DNA from: Rhizobiaceae bacterium
Lineage (GTDB): Bacteria > Pseudomonadota > Alphaproteobacteria > Rhizobiales > Rhizobiaceae
Length of the DNA stretch: 47,212 bases
Assembly (NCBI GenBank): GCA_028279875.1
Contig: JANQMU010000141.1
Location: forward strand, 1 to 47,212
Direction: 5' to 3'
Shown here one piece after another: positions 41,037-47,212 of the stretch. The position numbers and the translations under genes were made by a program. The notes beneath the pieces were generated by a model. It did not search any database. It was not told the origin of the DNA and saw only the letters and a program-made list of their open reading frames with translations. How positions within the stretch are numbered: position 1 is the stretch's first letter; each line of letters opens with the position of its first letter.

Positions 41037-41093
41037 GGCCACGCGGTTGAGCGTGGCCGCGGGGCCGGGCAGGCGGTTCGCCCGCTCCGGCCC
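41037..41093 (+). other. Two strong hairpins between atpE and the b' gene
   Basis: GGCCACGC (41037-41044) pairs with GCGTGGCC (41051-41058). Next, GGGCCGG (41062-41068) pairs with CCGGCCC (41087-41093), enclosing a small inner stem GGCG/CGCC. No T-run follows. In a 141-bp gap within one operon, such structures would protect the atpE message or reduce read-through to the b-type subunits. Confidence 0.55.
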
Positions 41094-41158
41094 TTGAGGA
41101 TCAAGCCGCAGCCCGAGCGCCATTTGGCCGGATATGCGGCATTGAATTGGAGGCAGCT

Positions 41159-41710
41159 ATGCTAGTGACAACGGCCTATGCGGCCGCTGCCGAGGCGGAA
41201 AATGCGGGCAGCGGTTCTTTCCCGCCCTTCGACGGATCGACATTTCCGTCACAGATTCTCTGGCTGGTCATCACCTTTGGCCTGTTTTACCTGTTCATGC
41301 AACGGGTTGTGCTGCCGCGGATCGGCAGCATCCTGGAGACCCGGCGTGACCGGATCGCCCAGGATCTCAATGAGGCCAATCGGCTCAAGGAGGAAGCCGA
41401 TCAGGCCTTCGCCACCTATGAGCAGGAACTGGCCGATGCCCGGGGCAGGGCCCACGAGATCGCCCAGGCCGCCCGTGATGCGGCCAAGGCCGACGCCGCC
41501 GCTGAGCGAGCGAAGGTCGAGGCCGATGTGACCGGCAAGATCGAGGCAGCCGAAGCCGAAATCGCCTCCGTCAAGCAGAAGGCCCTGGCCGGCGTCGACG
41601 CCATTGCGGCGGACACAACCGCAGCCATTGTCAAACAGCTGATTGGCGGGACGGTCACCAAGGCCAAGCTGACGGCTGCCGTCAAGGCTGCGGCCGAAGG
41701 GAGCAAGTAG
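41159..41710 (+). CDS. atpF2: ATP synthase F0 subunit b'
   Basis: 183 residues, the b'-type peripheral stalk subunit found in alphaproteobacteria and phototrophs. One membrane helix at about 35-55 (QILWLVITFGLFYLFMQ) after an N-terminal stretch, then a long alanine-, glutamate- and lysine-rich coiled coil with the family block RIGSILETRRDRIAQDLNEA. It pairs with subunit b encoded one base after its stop codon. The ATG at 41159 is preferred, with GGAGG 5 bases upstream. Confidence 0.92.
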   Translation: MLVTTAYAAAAEAENAGSGSFPPFDGSTFPSQILWLVITFGLFYLFMQRVVLPRIGSILETRRDRIAQDLNEANRLKEEADQAFATYEQELADARGRAHEIAQAARDAAKADAAAERAKVEADVTGKIEAAEAEIASVKQKALAGVDAIAADTTAAIVKQLIGGTVTKAKLTAAVKAAAEGSK

Positions 41711-41711
41711 C

Positions 41712-42191
41712 ATGGACGCCACCTTCTGGACCCTCATTGCTCTCATCATCTTCCTCGGCATTCTTGCCTATTTGAAAGTGCCGGCAATGCTGGCCAAGTC
41801 ACTCGACGGGCGCGCCGACCGGATCCGCAATGAACTGGACGAGGCACGCCGGCTACGCGAGGAAGCGCAGCAACTCCTTGCCGAATATCAGCGCAAGCGC
41901 AAGGACGCTGAAACGGAGGCCGCCGAACTGATCGCCGCTGCCGAACACGAAGCGGAGGGCCTGGTTGCCGACGCCCGCCAGAAGACCGAAGAATATGTCG
42001 CCCGCCGGACGGCCATGGCGGAACAGAAGATCGCCCTGGCGGAGACCGAGGCGGTCAATGAGGTGCGCCAGTCCGCGGTCGACATCGCGGTGGCCGCCGC
42101 GCAGAGTCTGATCGAGGAAAAGGCCGATGAGAAAGCCGTCGGCGCCATGTTCAAAAGCTCCGTCAAGGAATTGAAAGAAAAGCTGAACTGA
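41712..42191 (+). CDS. atpF: ATP synthase F0 subunit b
   Basis: 159 residues: membrane helix at 4-22 (TFWTLIALIIFLGILAYLKV), then the coiled-coil stalk (KSLDGRADRIRNELDEARRL onward) ending in KSSVKELKEKLN. Together with b' it forms the peripheral stalk. It is the last gene of the F0 operon; the F1 genes are elsewhere, as usual in this class. A terminator follows. Confidence 0.93.
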   Translation: MDATFWTLIALIIFLGILAYLKVPAMLAKSLDGRADRIRNELDEARRLREEAQQLLAEYQRKRKDAETEAAELIAAAEHEAEGLVADARQKTEEYVARRTAMAEQKIALAETEAVNEVRQSAVDIAVAAAQSLIEEKADEKAVGAMFKSSVKELKEKLN

Positions 42192-42219
42192 CGATTTGCC
42201 GTCTTCATTTTGAACGAAT

Positions 42220-42253
42220 GGCCGGGGCAATCGCTCCGGCCTTTTGCATTTTT
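42220..42253 (+). terminator. Rho-independent terminator of the F0 operon
   Basis: GGCCGGGG (42220-42227) pairs with CTCCGGCC (42234-42241), with one G-T pair and a 6-base loop, followed by TTTTGCATTTTT. It is 28 bp after the atpF stop codon: a textbook terminator that separates the operon from the riboswitch. Confidence 0.88.
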
Positions 42254-42308
42254 AGCGCCGTTGCGCTATCGGTGGCCATCACCGCCGGGCAGACTCCCCG
42301 CGGTGGTT

Positions 42309-42489
42309 CGTTCTCAGGGCGGGGTGGAATTCCCCACCGGCGGTGATGAACGGCACACGGCGCTCTCGGCAGCATTTGCTTCGGCGCCCACCCGTTCCAA
42401 GCCCGCGAGCGCCCGACCCGCACGGGTCGGGGTCAGCAGATTCGGTGCGAATCCGAAGCCGACGGTCATAGTCCGGATGGAAGAGAGCG
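42309..42489 (+). ncRNA. FMN riboswitch (RFN element)
   Basis: The conserved core blocks are all present: GGGCGGGGTGGAATTCCCCA followed by CCGGCGGTGAT, then AGCCCGCGAGCG, then GGTCAGCAGATTCGGTGCGA with AATCCGAAGCCGACGGTCAT, and AGTCCGGATGGAAGAGA. The P1 stem pairs 42309-42315 (CGTTCTC) with 42483-42489 (GAGAGCG). Between P1 and the ribN start are a 14-bp palindrome CGGACCATGGTCCG (42507-42520) and a GC-rich hairpin around 42535-42570, probably the expression platform. Binding of FMN should lower expression of the downstream transporter. It accounts for most of the 417-bp gap after atpF. Confidence 0.95.
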
Positions 42490-42609
42490 GGCAGTGTCAG
42501 GGGAAGCGGACCATGGTCCGTTGCCGCTGATCTCGACGACATGTGGCCGGCCGGCCGCAGGACGTCGTGCCTGTATGCCCTGATTCATATTGGTTCTTGA
42601 AAGGGACAG

Positions 42610-43569
42610 ATGATGAATCAGAATATGCTTTCCTCAAGCAGAACATTTGCATTTGCAAACCCGGCGGTGGAAGCCGCCTGTTACATGATTGCCGCCGGCG
42701 CGGCCTTTGCGCTGGTCAATGTCAGCGTCCAGGCCGTCACCATGCGTTACGGCATGGCGTCGTCTTCGGCGGCATTCTGGCAATATCTCGTCGCGCTCCT
42801 GTGCGGGGTGCCCTGGATTGTCAGGATCGGTTTCGGTGTGCTCAGAACGGCGAACCCCGGCTTGCATGTCCTGCGTGTCGCCTCCGCGGCCATCGGCGTT
42901 CAGTTCTGGGTCGCCGGTCTTGCCGTCGTGCCGATCTGGCAGGCCATCGCGCTGGTGATGACGTCACCCTTTTTTGTCACCGCGGGCGCCGGTCTGTTGC
43001 TCGGAGAGCGGGTCGGCGCCGCGCGCTGGCTTGCCACCATCGCCGGTTTTGCTGGCGGAATGATCATTCTCGCGCCCTGGTCCGACGCCTTCTCACAGGC
43101 AACGCTCTATCCGGTGGCGGCGGCTGTCCTTTGGGCTGCGACGTCGCTGATGACCAAGCAACTGACTTTGCGGGAATCCTCGCAGACCGTCACCCTTTAT
43201 CTTCTGTTGCTGCTGACACCGATCAACGCGGTGCTGGCCGCCGCCACGGGCGGCTTCGCCGTTCCCGGTTCAGCCGGATGGGCGCTGATCGCCTTTGCCG
43301 GTATCATGCTGATGGCGGCCCAGTTCTTCATCGTCCGGGCCTATGCCACCGCCGATGCCGCCTATGTCCAGCCCTTTGATCACATCAAACTGCCGCTCAA
43401 TGTGTTGGCGGGCTGGATCGTGTTCGGGTTCGTGCCGGGCGGAAATCTGTGGGTCGGTTCGCTTCTGATCGTCGGCGCGTCGATTTTCATTGCGCACCGG
43501 GAGTCACGCGGCGGCGATCGCCACGGGCCGTTGCAGGCGGCCTCGGCCGGTATCCGCCGGCACGACTGA
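42610..43569 (+). CDS. ribN: RibN-type riboflavin importer (DMT/EamA family)
   Basis: 319 residues with ten membrane helices in two EamA repeats (about 22-150 and 160-295). YMIAAGAAFALVNVSVQA opens the first repeat and YPVAAAVLWAATSLMTKQL the second. The FMN riboswitch directly upstream identifies the substrate group: RibN of Rhizobium is an EamA-type riboflavin importer with the same RNA leader. GAAAGGGA lies 6 bases ahead of the ATG. A vitamin salvage role at the inner membrane is inferred. Convergent with the MerR-ATPase gene, 21 bp apart. Confidence 0.88.
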   Translation: MMNQNMLSSSRTFAFANPAVEAACYMIAAGAAFALVNVSVQAVTMRYGMASSSAAFWQYLVALLCGVPWIVRIGFGVLRTANPGLHVLRVASAAIGVQFWVAGLAVVPIWQAIALVMTSPFFVTAGAGLLLGERVGAARWLATIAGFAGGMIILAPWSDAFSQATLYPVAAAVLWAATSLMTKQLTLRESSQTVTLYLLLLLTPINAVLAAATGGFAVPGSAGWALIAFAGIMLMAAQFFIVRAYATADAAYVQPFDHIKLPLNVLAGWIVFGFVPGGNLWVGSLLIVGASIFIAHRESRGGDRHGPLQAASAGIRRHD

Positions 43570-43590
43570 CGGCGACCATACGAGAGTGGC

Positions 43591-44640
43591 TCACGGCTGA
43601 GACCGACTGCAAGACATCCCACGCGCCGTCGGATCGCCGCGCTGCAGTCGCGCCCTGGCATCGGGCGAGGCAAGGCAAGTGGAGACCGCTTCATAGCCTG
43701 AAGCGCCCGGTCGTGGTGTGACGTTGATCGGCGGATTGTGATTGGCCGGGCAAAGAATGACGGTCTCGTGCGGGCCCATGGCGGCGAGATCAAGGATCGC
43801 GCGCGAACGCGTCATCAAAAAGAGCGGCCGGGCGCCTGATGCGCGCCTGCGCAGGTCTGCGATCAGTGCCTTTTGCGAGGCCTCATCGAGGCCCTGCTCC
43901 ACCATATCGATCACCAGGACGGATGCCCCGTCCGATTCCAGGGCCATGAGCAGAATGCGCAGAGCCGTCGACCCGGTCGCGCCGTTGCCGACAAGCTCCG
44001 TCATGGCGCGGTCCACCCGTGACCTCAAATCCGCGTCACCGGCCAGTTGTGCCTGTGCCGCATCCTCGTCGGCCAGCCGCTCCAGGCCCAGAAACGCCGC
44101 GCCGGGCAGGGTTGCGGCAATCGTCCTGGCCAGCCGCGTCTTGCCGCTTCCCAAGGGGCCGGTGATGTAGTTGAGCGGCCGGATATCATCCATTTCGAAT
44201 TTTTCGCCGCCCCAGGGCCACGGAAGGCTGAAAGTGAGGCGCATCCCTGCGGTCCATTTTATCATGTGCGCGATGTCATCGGCTGTCGATGTCCGGTTTT
44301 CGGCAAGGTCGGTGCGAAGGGTGCGAACCTTCTCAATGGTTGCGGCAAGTCGGCGGGCCTGGTCTTCGAGCGATGCCTGATGGTTCGCCAGGACCGGCTC
44401 AAGCACGCGCTGTTTGCCATCAAGCACCCGCGCCACATCGGCGAGGCCGAGGCCCAGCGCGCGTAGGGCAACGATTCGCCCGGCGCGAGCCATTTCAGCG
44501 GGGCCGTAGCATCTCCAGCCGGCCGCGGTTCGCCCGGGTGCGATCATGCCGTGTTTTTCGTAAAGGCGGAGGGTCTTGGCCGAGACCCCGAGCTGGCCGG
44601 CCGCCTCGGATGCGGTCAGGAAGGGTGCGGAAAGACTCAC
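43591..44640 (-). CDS. MerR-family regulator fused to a P-loop ATPase domain
   Basis: 349 residues. Residues 8-75 are a MerR winged helix (TASEAAGQLGVSAKTLRLYE, then GWRCYGPAEMARAGRI), and a coiled-coil dimer helix runs over about 76-115. Instead of a small effector domain, residues 150-349 hold an ATPase: Walker A GPLGSGKT (161-168), Walker B ASVLVIDMVEQGLDEASQ with an ABC/SMC-like layout, and LFLMTRSRAILDL like the switch strand. The usual ABC signature is not evident. The start is a GTG with GAGGTG six bases upstream. Cotranscription with rnhB upstream is possible. What ATP binding does to DNA binding is unknown. Confidence 0.85.
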   Translation of the reverse strand: MSLSAPFLTASEAAGQLGVSAKTLRLYEKHGMIAPGRTAAGWRCYGPAEMARAGRIVALRALGLGLADVARVLDGKQRVLEPVLANHQASLEDQARRLAATIEKVRTLRTDLAENRTSTADDIAHMIKWTAGMRLTFSLPWPWGGEKFEMDDIRPLNYITGPLGSGKTRLARTIAATLPGAAFLGLERLADEDAAQAQLAGDADLRSRVDRAMTELVGNGATGSTALRILLMALESDGASVLVIDMVEQGLDEASQKALIADLRRRASGARPLFLMTRSRAILDLAAMGPHETVILCPANHNPPINVTPRPGASGYEAVSTCLASPDARARLQRGDPTARGMSCSRSQP

Positions 44641-44680
44641 GAATCACCTCATTGTTTGTTCAACCGCCATCCTTATCGGG

Positions 44681-44697
44681 CCGGCCCCCGGGGCCGG
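44681..44697. other. GC-rich hairpin between rnhB and the MerR-ATPase gene
   Basis: CCGGCCC (44681-44687) pairs with GGGCCGG (44691-44697) around CCG. It could end the rnhB transcript but has no T-run; it might equally be part of the leader of the next gene. Confidence 0.35.
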
Positions 44698-44732
44698 GTC
44701 AACGGCGTATGCGGAAATTCAAAGCAGAAATG

Positions 44733-45425
44733 CTAATCCGCATCGCGGCGCAGCGGCCGGAAGCTCATCCGATGCAGGAGGCAGGGGCCATGGTCGGCAA
44801 TGGCCCGGCGATGGACTGCCGTGCCGTAGCCGGCATGTTTGTCGAAACCATACACATCAAAACGCGTGGCGGCATGCGCCATCATCCGGTCACGCATGAC
44901 CTTGGCGATGATGGAGGCGGCGGCGATCGACAGGGACCGGCTATCGCCCTTGACGACCGCCCGCGCCGGGCAGCACAGGTCAGGTGGGATGTCGCGCCCG
45001 TCGACCAGGGCGAATTGCGGGTGCCTCGGCAGATTGGCGAGCGCCCGGCGCATGGCGTCGAGACTGGCCTTTCGGATATCCGAAAGGTCGATATGCCCGG
45101 GTCCCGACGTCGCAATGGCGACATCGGCCTGGGCGAGTATCCGCACGAACAGGTCCTGGCGTTTACCGGCGGTCAGCTTCTTGGAATCATCGAGCCCCGG
45201 CGGGATGGCCTGCGGGTCCAGAACAACTGCGGCCGCGACCACCGGGCCGGCGAGCGGACCCCGGCCGGCCTCGTCCGTGCCGGCCACGAGGCAACGGTCG
45301 GCACGGTCGGCGCCGGCCTCGATCTCGAGGCTGAAATCGGGTGCACCGCCCGACAGCGGAAAAAGGCTGGATTGCCGCGGGACCTTTTGCGGCCCGGGGC
45401 GAGAATCGGATGACGCGCGCGACAT
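44733..45425 (-). CDS. rnhB: Ribonuclease HII
   Basis: 230-residue endonuclease that removes ribonucleotides and RNA from RNA-DNA hybrids. The metal site motif GTDEAGRGPLAGPVVAAAVV has D51 and E52 (DEG motif), followed by LDDSKKLTAGKR and KGDSRSLSIAAASIIAKVMR. The C-terminal HAGYGT is the tyrosine motif that recognises the ribonucleotide-DNA junction. I place the start at the ATG at 45425. The frame stays open to 45587, but that part has no RNase HII similarity. A proline- and serine-rich N-terminal extension of about 25 residues is common in Rhizobiales. Confidence 0.93.
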   Translation of the reverse strand: MSRASSDSRPGPQKVPRQSSLFPLSGGAPDFSLEIEAGADRADRCLVAGTDEAGRGPLAGPVVAAAVVLDPQAIPPGLDDSKKLTAGKRQDLFVRILAQADVAIATSGPGHIDLSDIRKASLDAMRRALANLPRHPQFALVDGRDIPPDLCCPARAVVKGDSRSLSIAAASIIAKVMRDRMMAHAATRFDVYGFDKHAGYGTAVHRRAIADHGPCLLHRMSFRPLRRDAD

Positions 45426-45620
45426 GGTCGGCAAATTCGCACGGCCACCCGATTCTCTGCAAGTCCCTCCTTGAGGAGCAGAACGATCCGGTCGGGGAAA
45501 CCGGAACCGTCCGCCCCTCAAATCCGAAATCCGGATGTTGCGGCAATCCGGATCTCGTTTGCGGCTGGCGGAGGGAGCCGCCGTCACGGCTGCAGGTCGG
45601 GGGAAGCAGCCGCGGATACG

Positions 45621-46778
45621 CTACAGAAGATTGAGCTGCACCCCCGCGCCCAAGGGCGGTGTGAACAGGTCGTCGCGCAAGGCGCGCCACTTGCCGTCCA
45701 GTCTCAGCCGTTTCGACGCCATTTCAAAGCGCCGGGCCAATTGCCACGCATATGGACCGCCACCTTTCATGCGCTTGCCGAACTCGGCATCGTAATCCTT
45801 GCCGCCGCGCATGGAGCGGATCAGTGACATGACGTGGCGGTAGCGGTCCGGATAGTGGCGCAGCAGCCAATCCCTGAAAAGCGGGCTGACCTCCAGCGGC
45901 AATCTGAGCAGAATATAGCTGGCCGTACAGGCGCCCGCGGCCTTGGCGGAATCGAGAATGCGTTCGATCTCATGGTCGTTCAGCCCGGGAACGATCGGCG
46001 ATGCCATGACGGCAACCGGAATGCCGGCCTCCGACAGGCTGCGCATCGCCTCCAGCCGCCGCGGCGGTGTGGAGGCCCGCGGTTCCATGGTGCGCGCCAG
46101 ACGGCGGTCGAGCGTCGTCACCGACAGGGCCACCTTGACGAGATCCTTTTCGGCCATCTGCTTGAGGATATCGATGTCGCGCAGCACCAATGACGATTTC
46201 GTCACAATGCCGACAGGGTGGTTGCAGGCATTGAGCACTTCCAGGATCTGCCGTGTGATCCGCCACTTCTTCTCGATCGGCTGATAGGGGTCCGTATTGG
46301 TGCCGATCGCGATGACCCGCGGCTGATAACCGGGTTTCGACAGCTCCTTTTCGAGCAATCTGGGTGCGTCCGGCTTGGCGAACAGCCGCGCCTCGAAATC
46401 GAGCCCCGCAGACAGTCCCATGAAAGCATGGGTCGGCCGTGCAAAACAGTAGATGCAGCCATGTTCGCACCCGCGATAGGCATTGATCGAGCGGTCGAAG
46501 GCAATGTCCGGCGAATTGTTGCGGGTGATGATGGTCCGCGGCTTTTCCACCTGAACCTCGGTCTTGAAAACCGGAAGGTCCTCGAGGCTTTCCCAGCCAT
46601 CGTCGAACACATGCCGTGTTCTGGCCTCGTAACGTCCGGTCGGATTGATCCCCGCGCCACGGCCGCGCCGCCTGTCGACCGGGACACGCATACCCGACCG
46701 TGCGGCAAGCGCATCGGCGATATCGGCCCTGTTTGACGGATCGAGCGCCGTCTGCCTGAAATGATCCAAGTCGCTCAT
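45621..46778 (-). CDS. PA0069-family radical SAM protein (SplB-like)
   Basis: 385-residue radical SAM enzyme related to spore photoproduct lyase (COG1533). The [4Fe-4S] motif CxxxCxxC is at C104, C108, C111 (RGCEHGCIYCFARPTHAF). GINPTGRYEARTRHVFDDGW at the N-terminus and AIGTNTDPYQPIEKKWRITR are typical of the PA0069 family. The substrate is unknown for this family; the SplB relationship suggests DNA repair. An SOS box lies 43 bp ahead of the start codon, which supports such a role. AAGGAAG precedes the ATG. The gap of 195 bp to rnhB holds no recognisable gene. Confidence 0.92.
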   Translation of the reverse strand: MSDLDHFRQTALDPSNRADIADALAARSGMRVPVDRRRGRGAGINPTGRYEARTRHVFDDGWESLEDLPVFKTEVQVEKPRTIITRNNSPDIAFDRSINAYRGCEHGCIYCFARPTHAFMGLSAGLDFEARLFAKPDAPRLLEKELSKPGYQPRVIAIGTNTDPYQPIEKKWRITRQILEVLNACNHPVGIVTKSSLVLRDIDILKQMAEKDLVKVALSVTTLDRRLARTMEPRASTPPRRLEAMRSLSEAGIPVAVMASPIVPGLNDHEIERILDSAKAAGACTASYILLRLPLEVSPLFRDWLLRHYPDRYRHVMSLIRSMRGGKDYDAEFGKRMKGGGPYAWQLARRFEMASKRLRLDGKWRALRDDLFTPPLGAGVQLNLL

Positions 46779-46820
46779 GATCGCTTCCTTGTTGTGAATA
46801 TATTCCTAGCAAGGAAAAAA

Positions 46821-46835
46821 GAACATATCAAGAAC
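46821..46835 (-). promoter_or_regulatory. LexA (SOS) box of alphaproteobacterial type
   Basis: On the minus strand this reads GTTC, seven bases, GTTC, the direct-repeat LexA site of alphaproteobacteria. It is 43-57 bp ahead of the radical SAM start codon. The TTGATA inside it could be the -35 element, with TAGGAA 17 bases on as -10, so LexA would cover the promoter. Confidence 0.75.
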
Positions 46836-46958
46836 AAATATGGGCGATTTCGAATGGGAGGGAAGGGCCTGCAATTCCAAGCCCGATACCCGGGCACGAC
46901 TGGTTTCGCCGGACGCTTTCAGCCGCTCCGGCAAGGCAAACCAAGACGAATCGGTCGG

Positions 46959-47212
46959 CTACGAATTCTGGTTGCCGCGTTTCAGATGCTCATCGAGCCG
47001 CGGCATGATTTCGATGAAATTGCACGGCATGTGGCGGTAATCGAGCTGCGCCTTCAAGATGCCGTCCCAGGCATCCCTGCAGGCGCCCGGCGAGCCGGGA
47101 AGGACGAACACATAGGTTGCGTTGATCACGCCGCCGGTGGCGCGGGACTGGATCGTGGACGTGCCGATCTTGTCATAGGAAATCCGGTGGAAGACCTCCG
47201 AGAACCCGTCCA
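46959..47212 (-). CDS. moaB: Molybdenum cofactor biosynthesis protein MoaB, C-terminal part (5' end outside window)
   Basis: The last 84 codons of a minus-strand gene that runs off the right edge. The peptide includes GFSEVFHRISYDKIGTST, IQSRATGGVINATYVFVLPG and SPGACRDAWDGILKAQLDYR, then PCNFIEIMPRLDEHLKRG. These are the conserved C-terminal blocks of MoaB/MogA proteins, which adenylylate molybdopterin before molybdenum insertion. PGSPGAC is the nucleotide-facing loop. The stop codon is at 46959-46961. The 180-bp gap to the radical SAM gene contains only that gene's promoter and LexA box. Confidence 0.9.
   Translation of the reverse strand, partial: DGFSEVFHRISYDKIGTSTIQSRATGGVINATYVFVLPGSPGACRDAWDGILKAQLDYRHMPCNFIEIMPRLDEHLKRGNQNS

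Noticed and set aside
45426..45587. 54-residue N-terminal extension of RNase HII
   Set aside because: The frame is open but has no similarity to the family, is arginine- and glycine-rich like noncoding GC-rich frames, and a suitable ATG exists at 45425.
1..47212. tRNA genes, CRISPR arrays, insertion sequences, prophage or integrase genes
   Set aside because: None recognised by eye; no spaced direct repeats, transposase motifs or cloverleaf sequences were found.

Overview
The window is GC-rich, densely packed DNA of a free-living alphaproteobacterium, most likely a member of the Rhizobiales (Hyphomicrobiales). The pointers are a BacA close to the rhizobial protein, an F0 ATP synthase operon in the alphaproteobacterial order (I-a-c-b'-b, without the F1 genes), an alphaproteobacterial-type SOS box (GTTC-N7-GTTC), an FMN riboswitch ahead of a RibN-type riboflavin importer, and many solute transport cassettes. 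I saw no tRNA, rRNA, CRISPR array, insertion sequence or phage gene.

Region 1 (1-8755) is a sugar or sugar-acid uptake locus. The 3' end of gnd is followed by a LacI-family repressor that resembles the gluconate repressor GntR, and then by two ribose-type ABC transporters on the plus strand. The first has a double-domain ATPase, a permease and a binding protein (1777-5439). The second has a single-domain ATPase, a permease and a LuxP-like binding protein (5637-8755). Three palindromes of the GTTAYCGRTAAC type lie ahead of the repressor, the first transporter and the second transporter, so one regulon probably covers both.

Region 2 (8756-13150) holds a lone SDR, a large STT3-like membrane protein, and an ArsR/SRPBCC/DUF899 operon with a clear operator ahead of arsR.

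Region 3 (13188-20136, minus strand) is a sugar-acid catabolic operon. It encodes a tripartite tricarboxylate-type transporter (binding protein, small and large membrane subunits), an enolase-superfamily acid-sugar dehydratase, a DHDPS-family lyase, a GntR/FCD regulator and a PdxA-family dehydrogenase.

Region 4 (20188-30784) starts with a LacI-family repressor divergent from a tightly coupled operon of nine genes: metallo-hydrolase, Gfo/Idh/MocA oxidoreductase, SDR, class III CoA-transferase, a solute-binding-like protein without a signal peptide, enoyl-CoA hydratase, and a third ribose-type ABC transporter. It combines carbohydrate uptake and oxidation with CoA-thioester chemistry. I cannot assign it to a known pathway, and it is the best candidate here for an undescribed system.

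Region 5 (30914-47212) is mostly core genome: an MFS transporter, bacA, a polysaccharide deacetylase, a DksA-type zinc protein, an NnrU-type membrane protein, a TPR protein with der, a SleB-type cell wall hydrolase, the F0 operon, an FMN riboswitch with ribN, an unusual MerR-ATPase fusion, rnhB, a radical SAM protein under a probable LexA box, and the 3' part of moaB running off the right edge.
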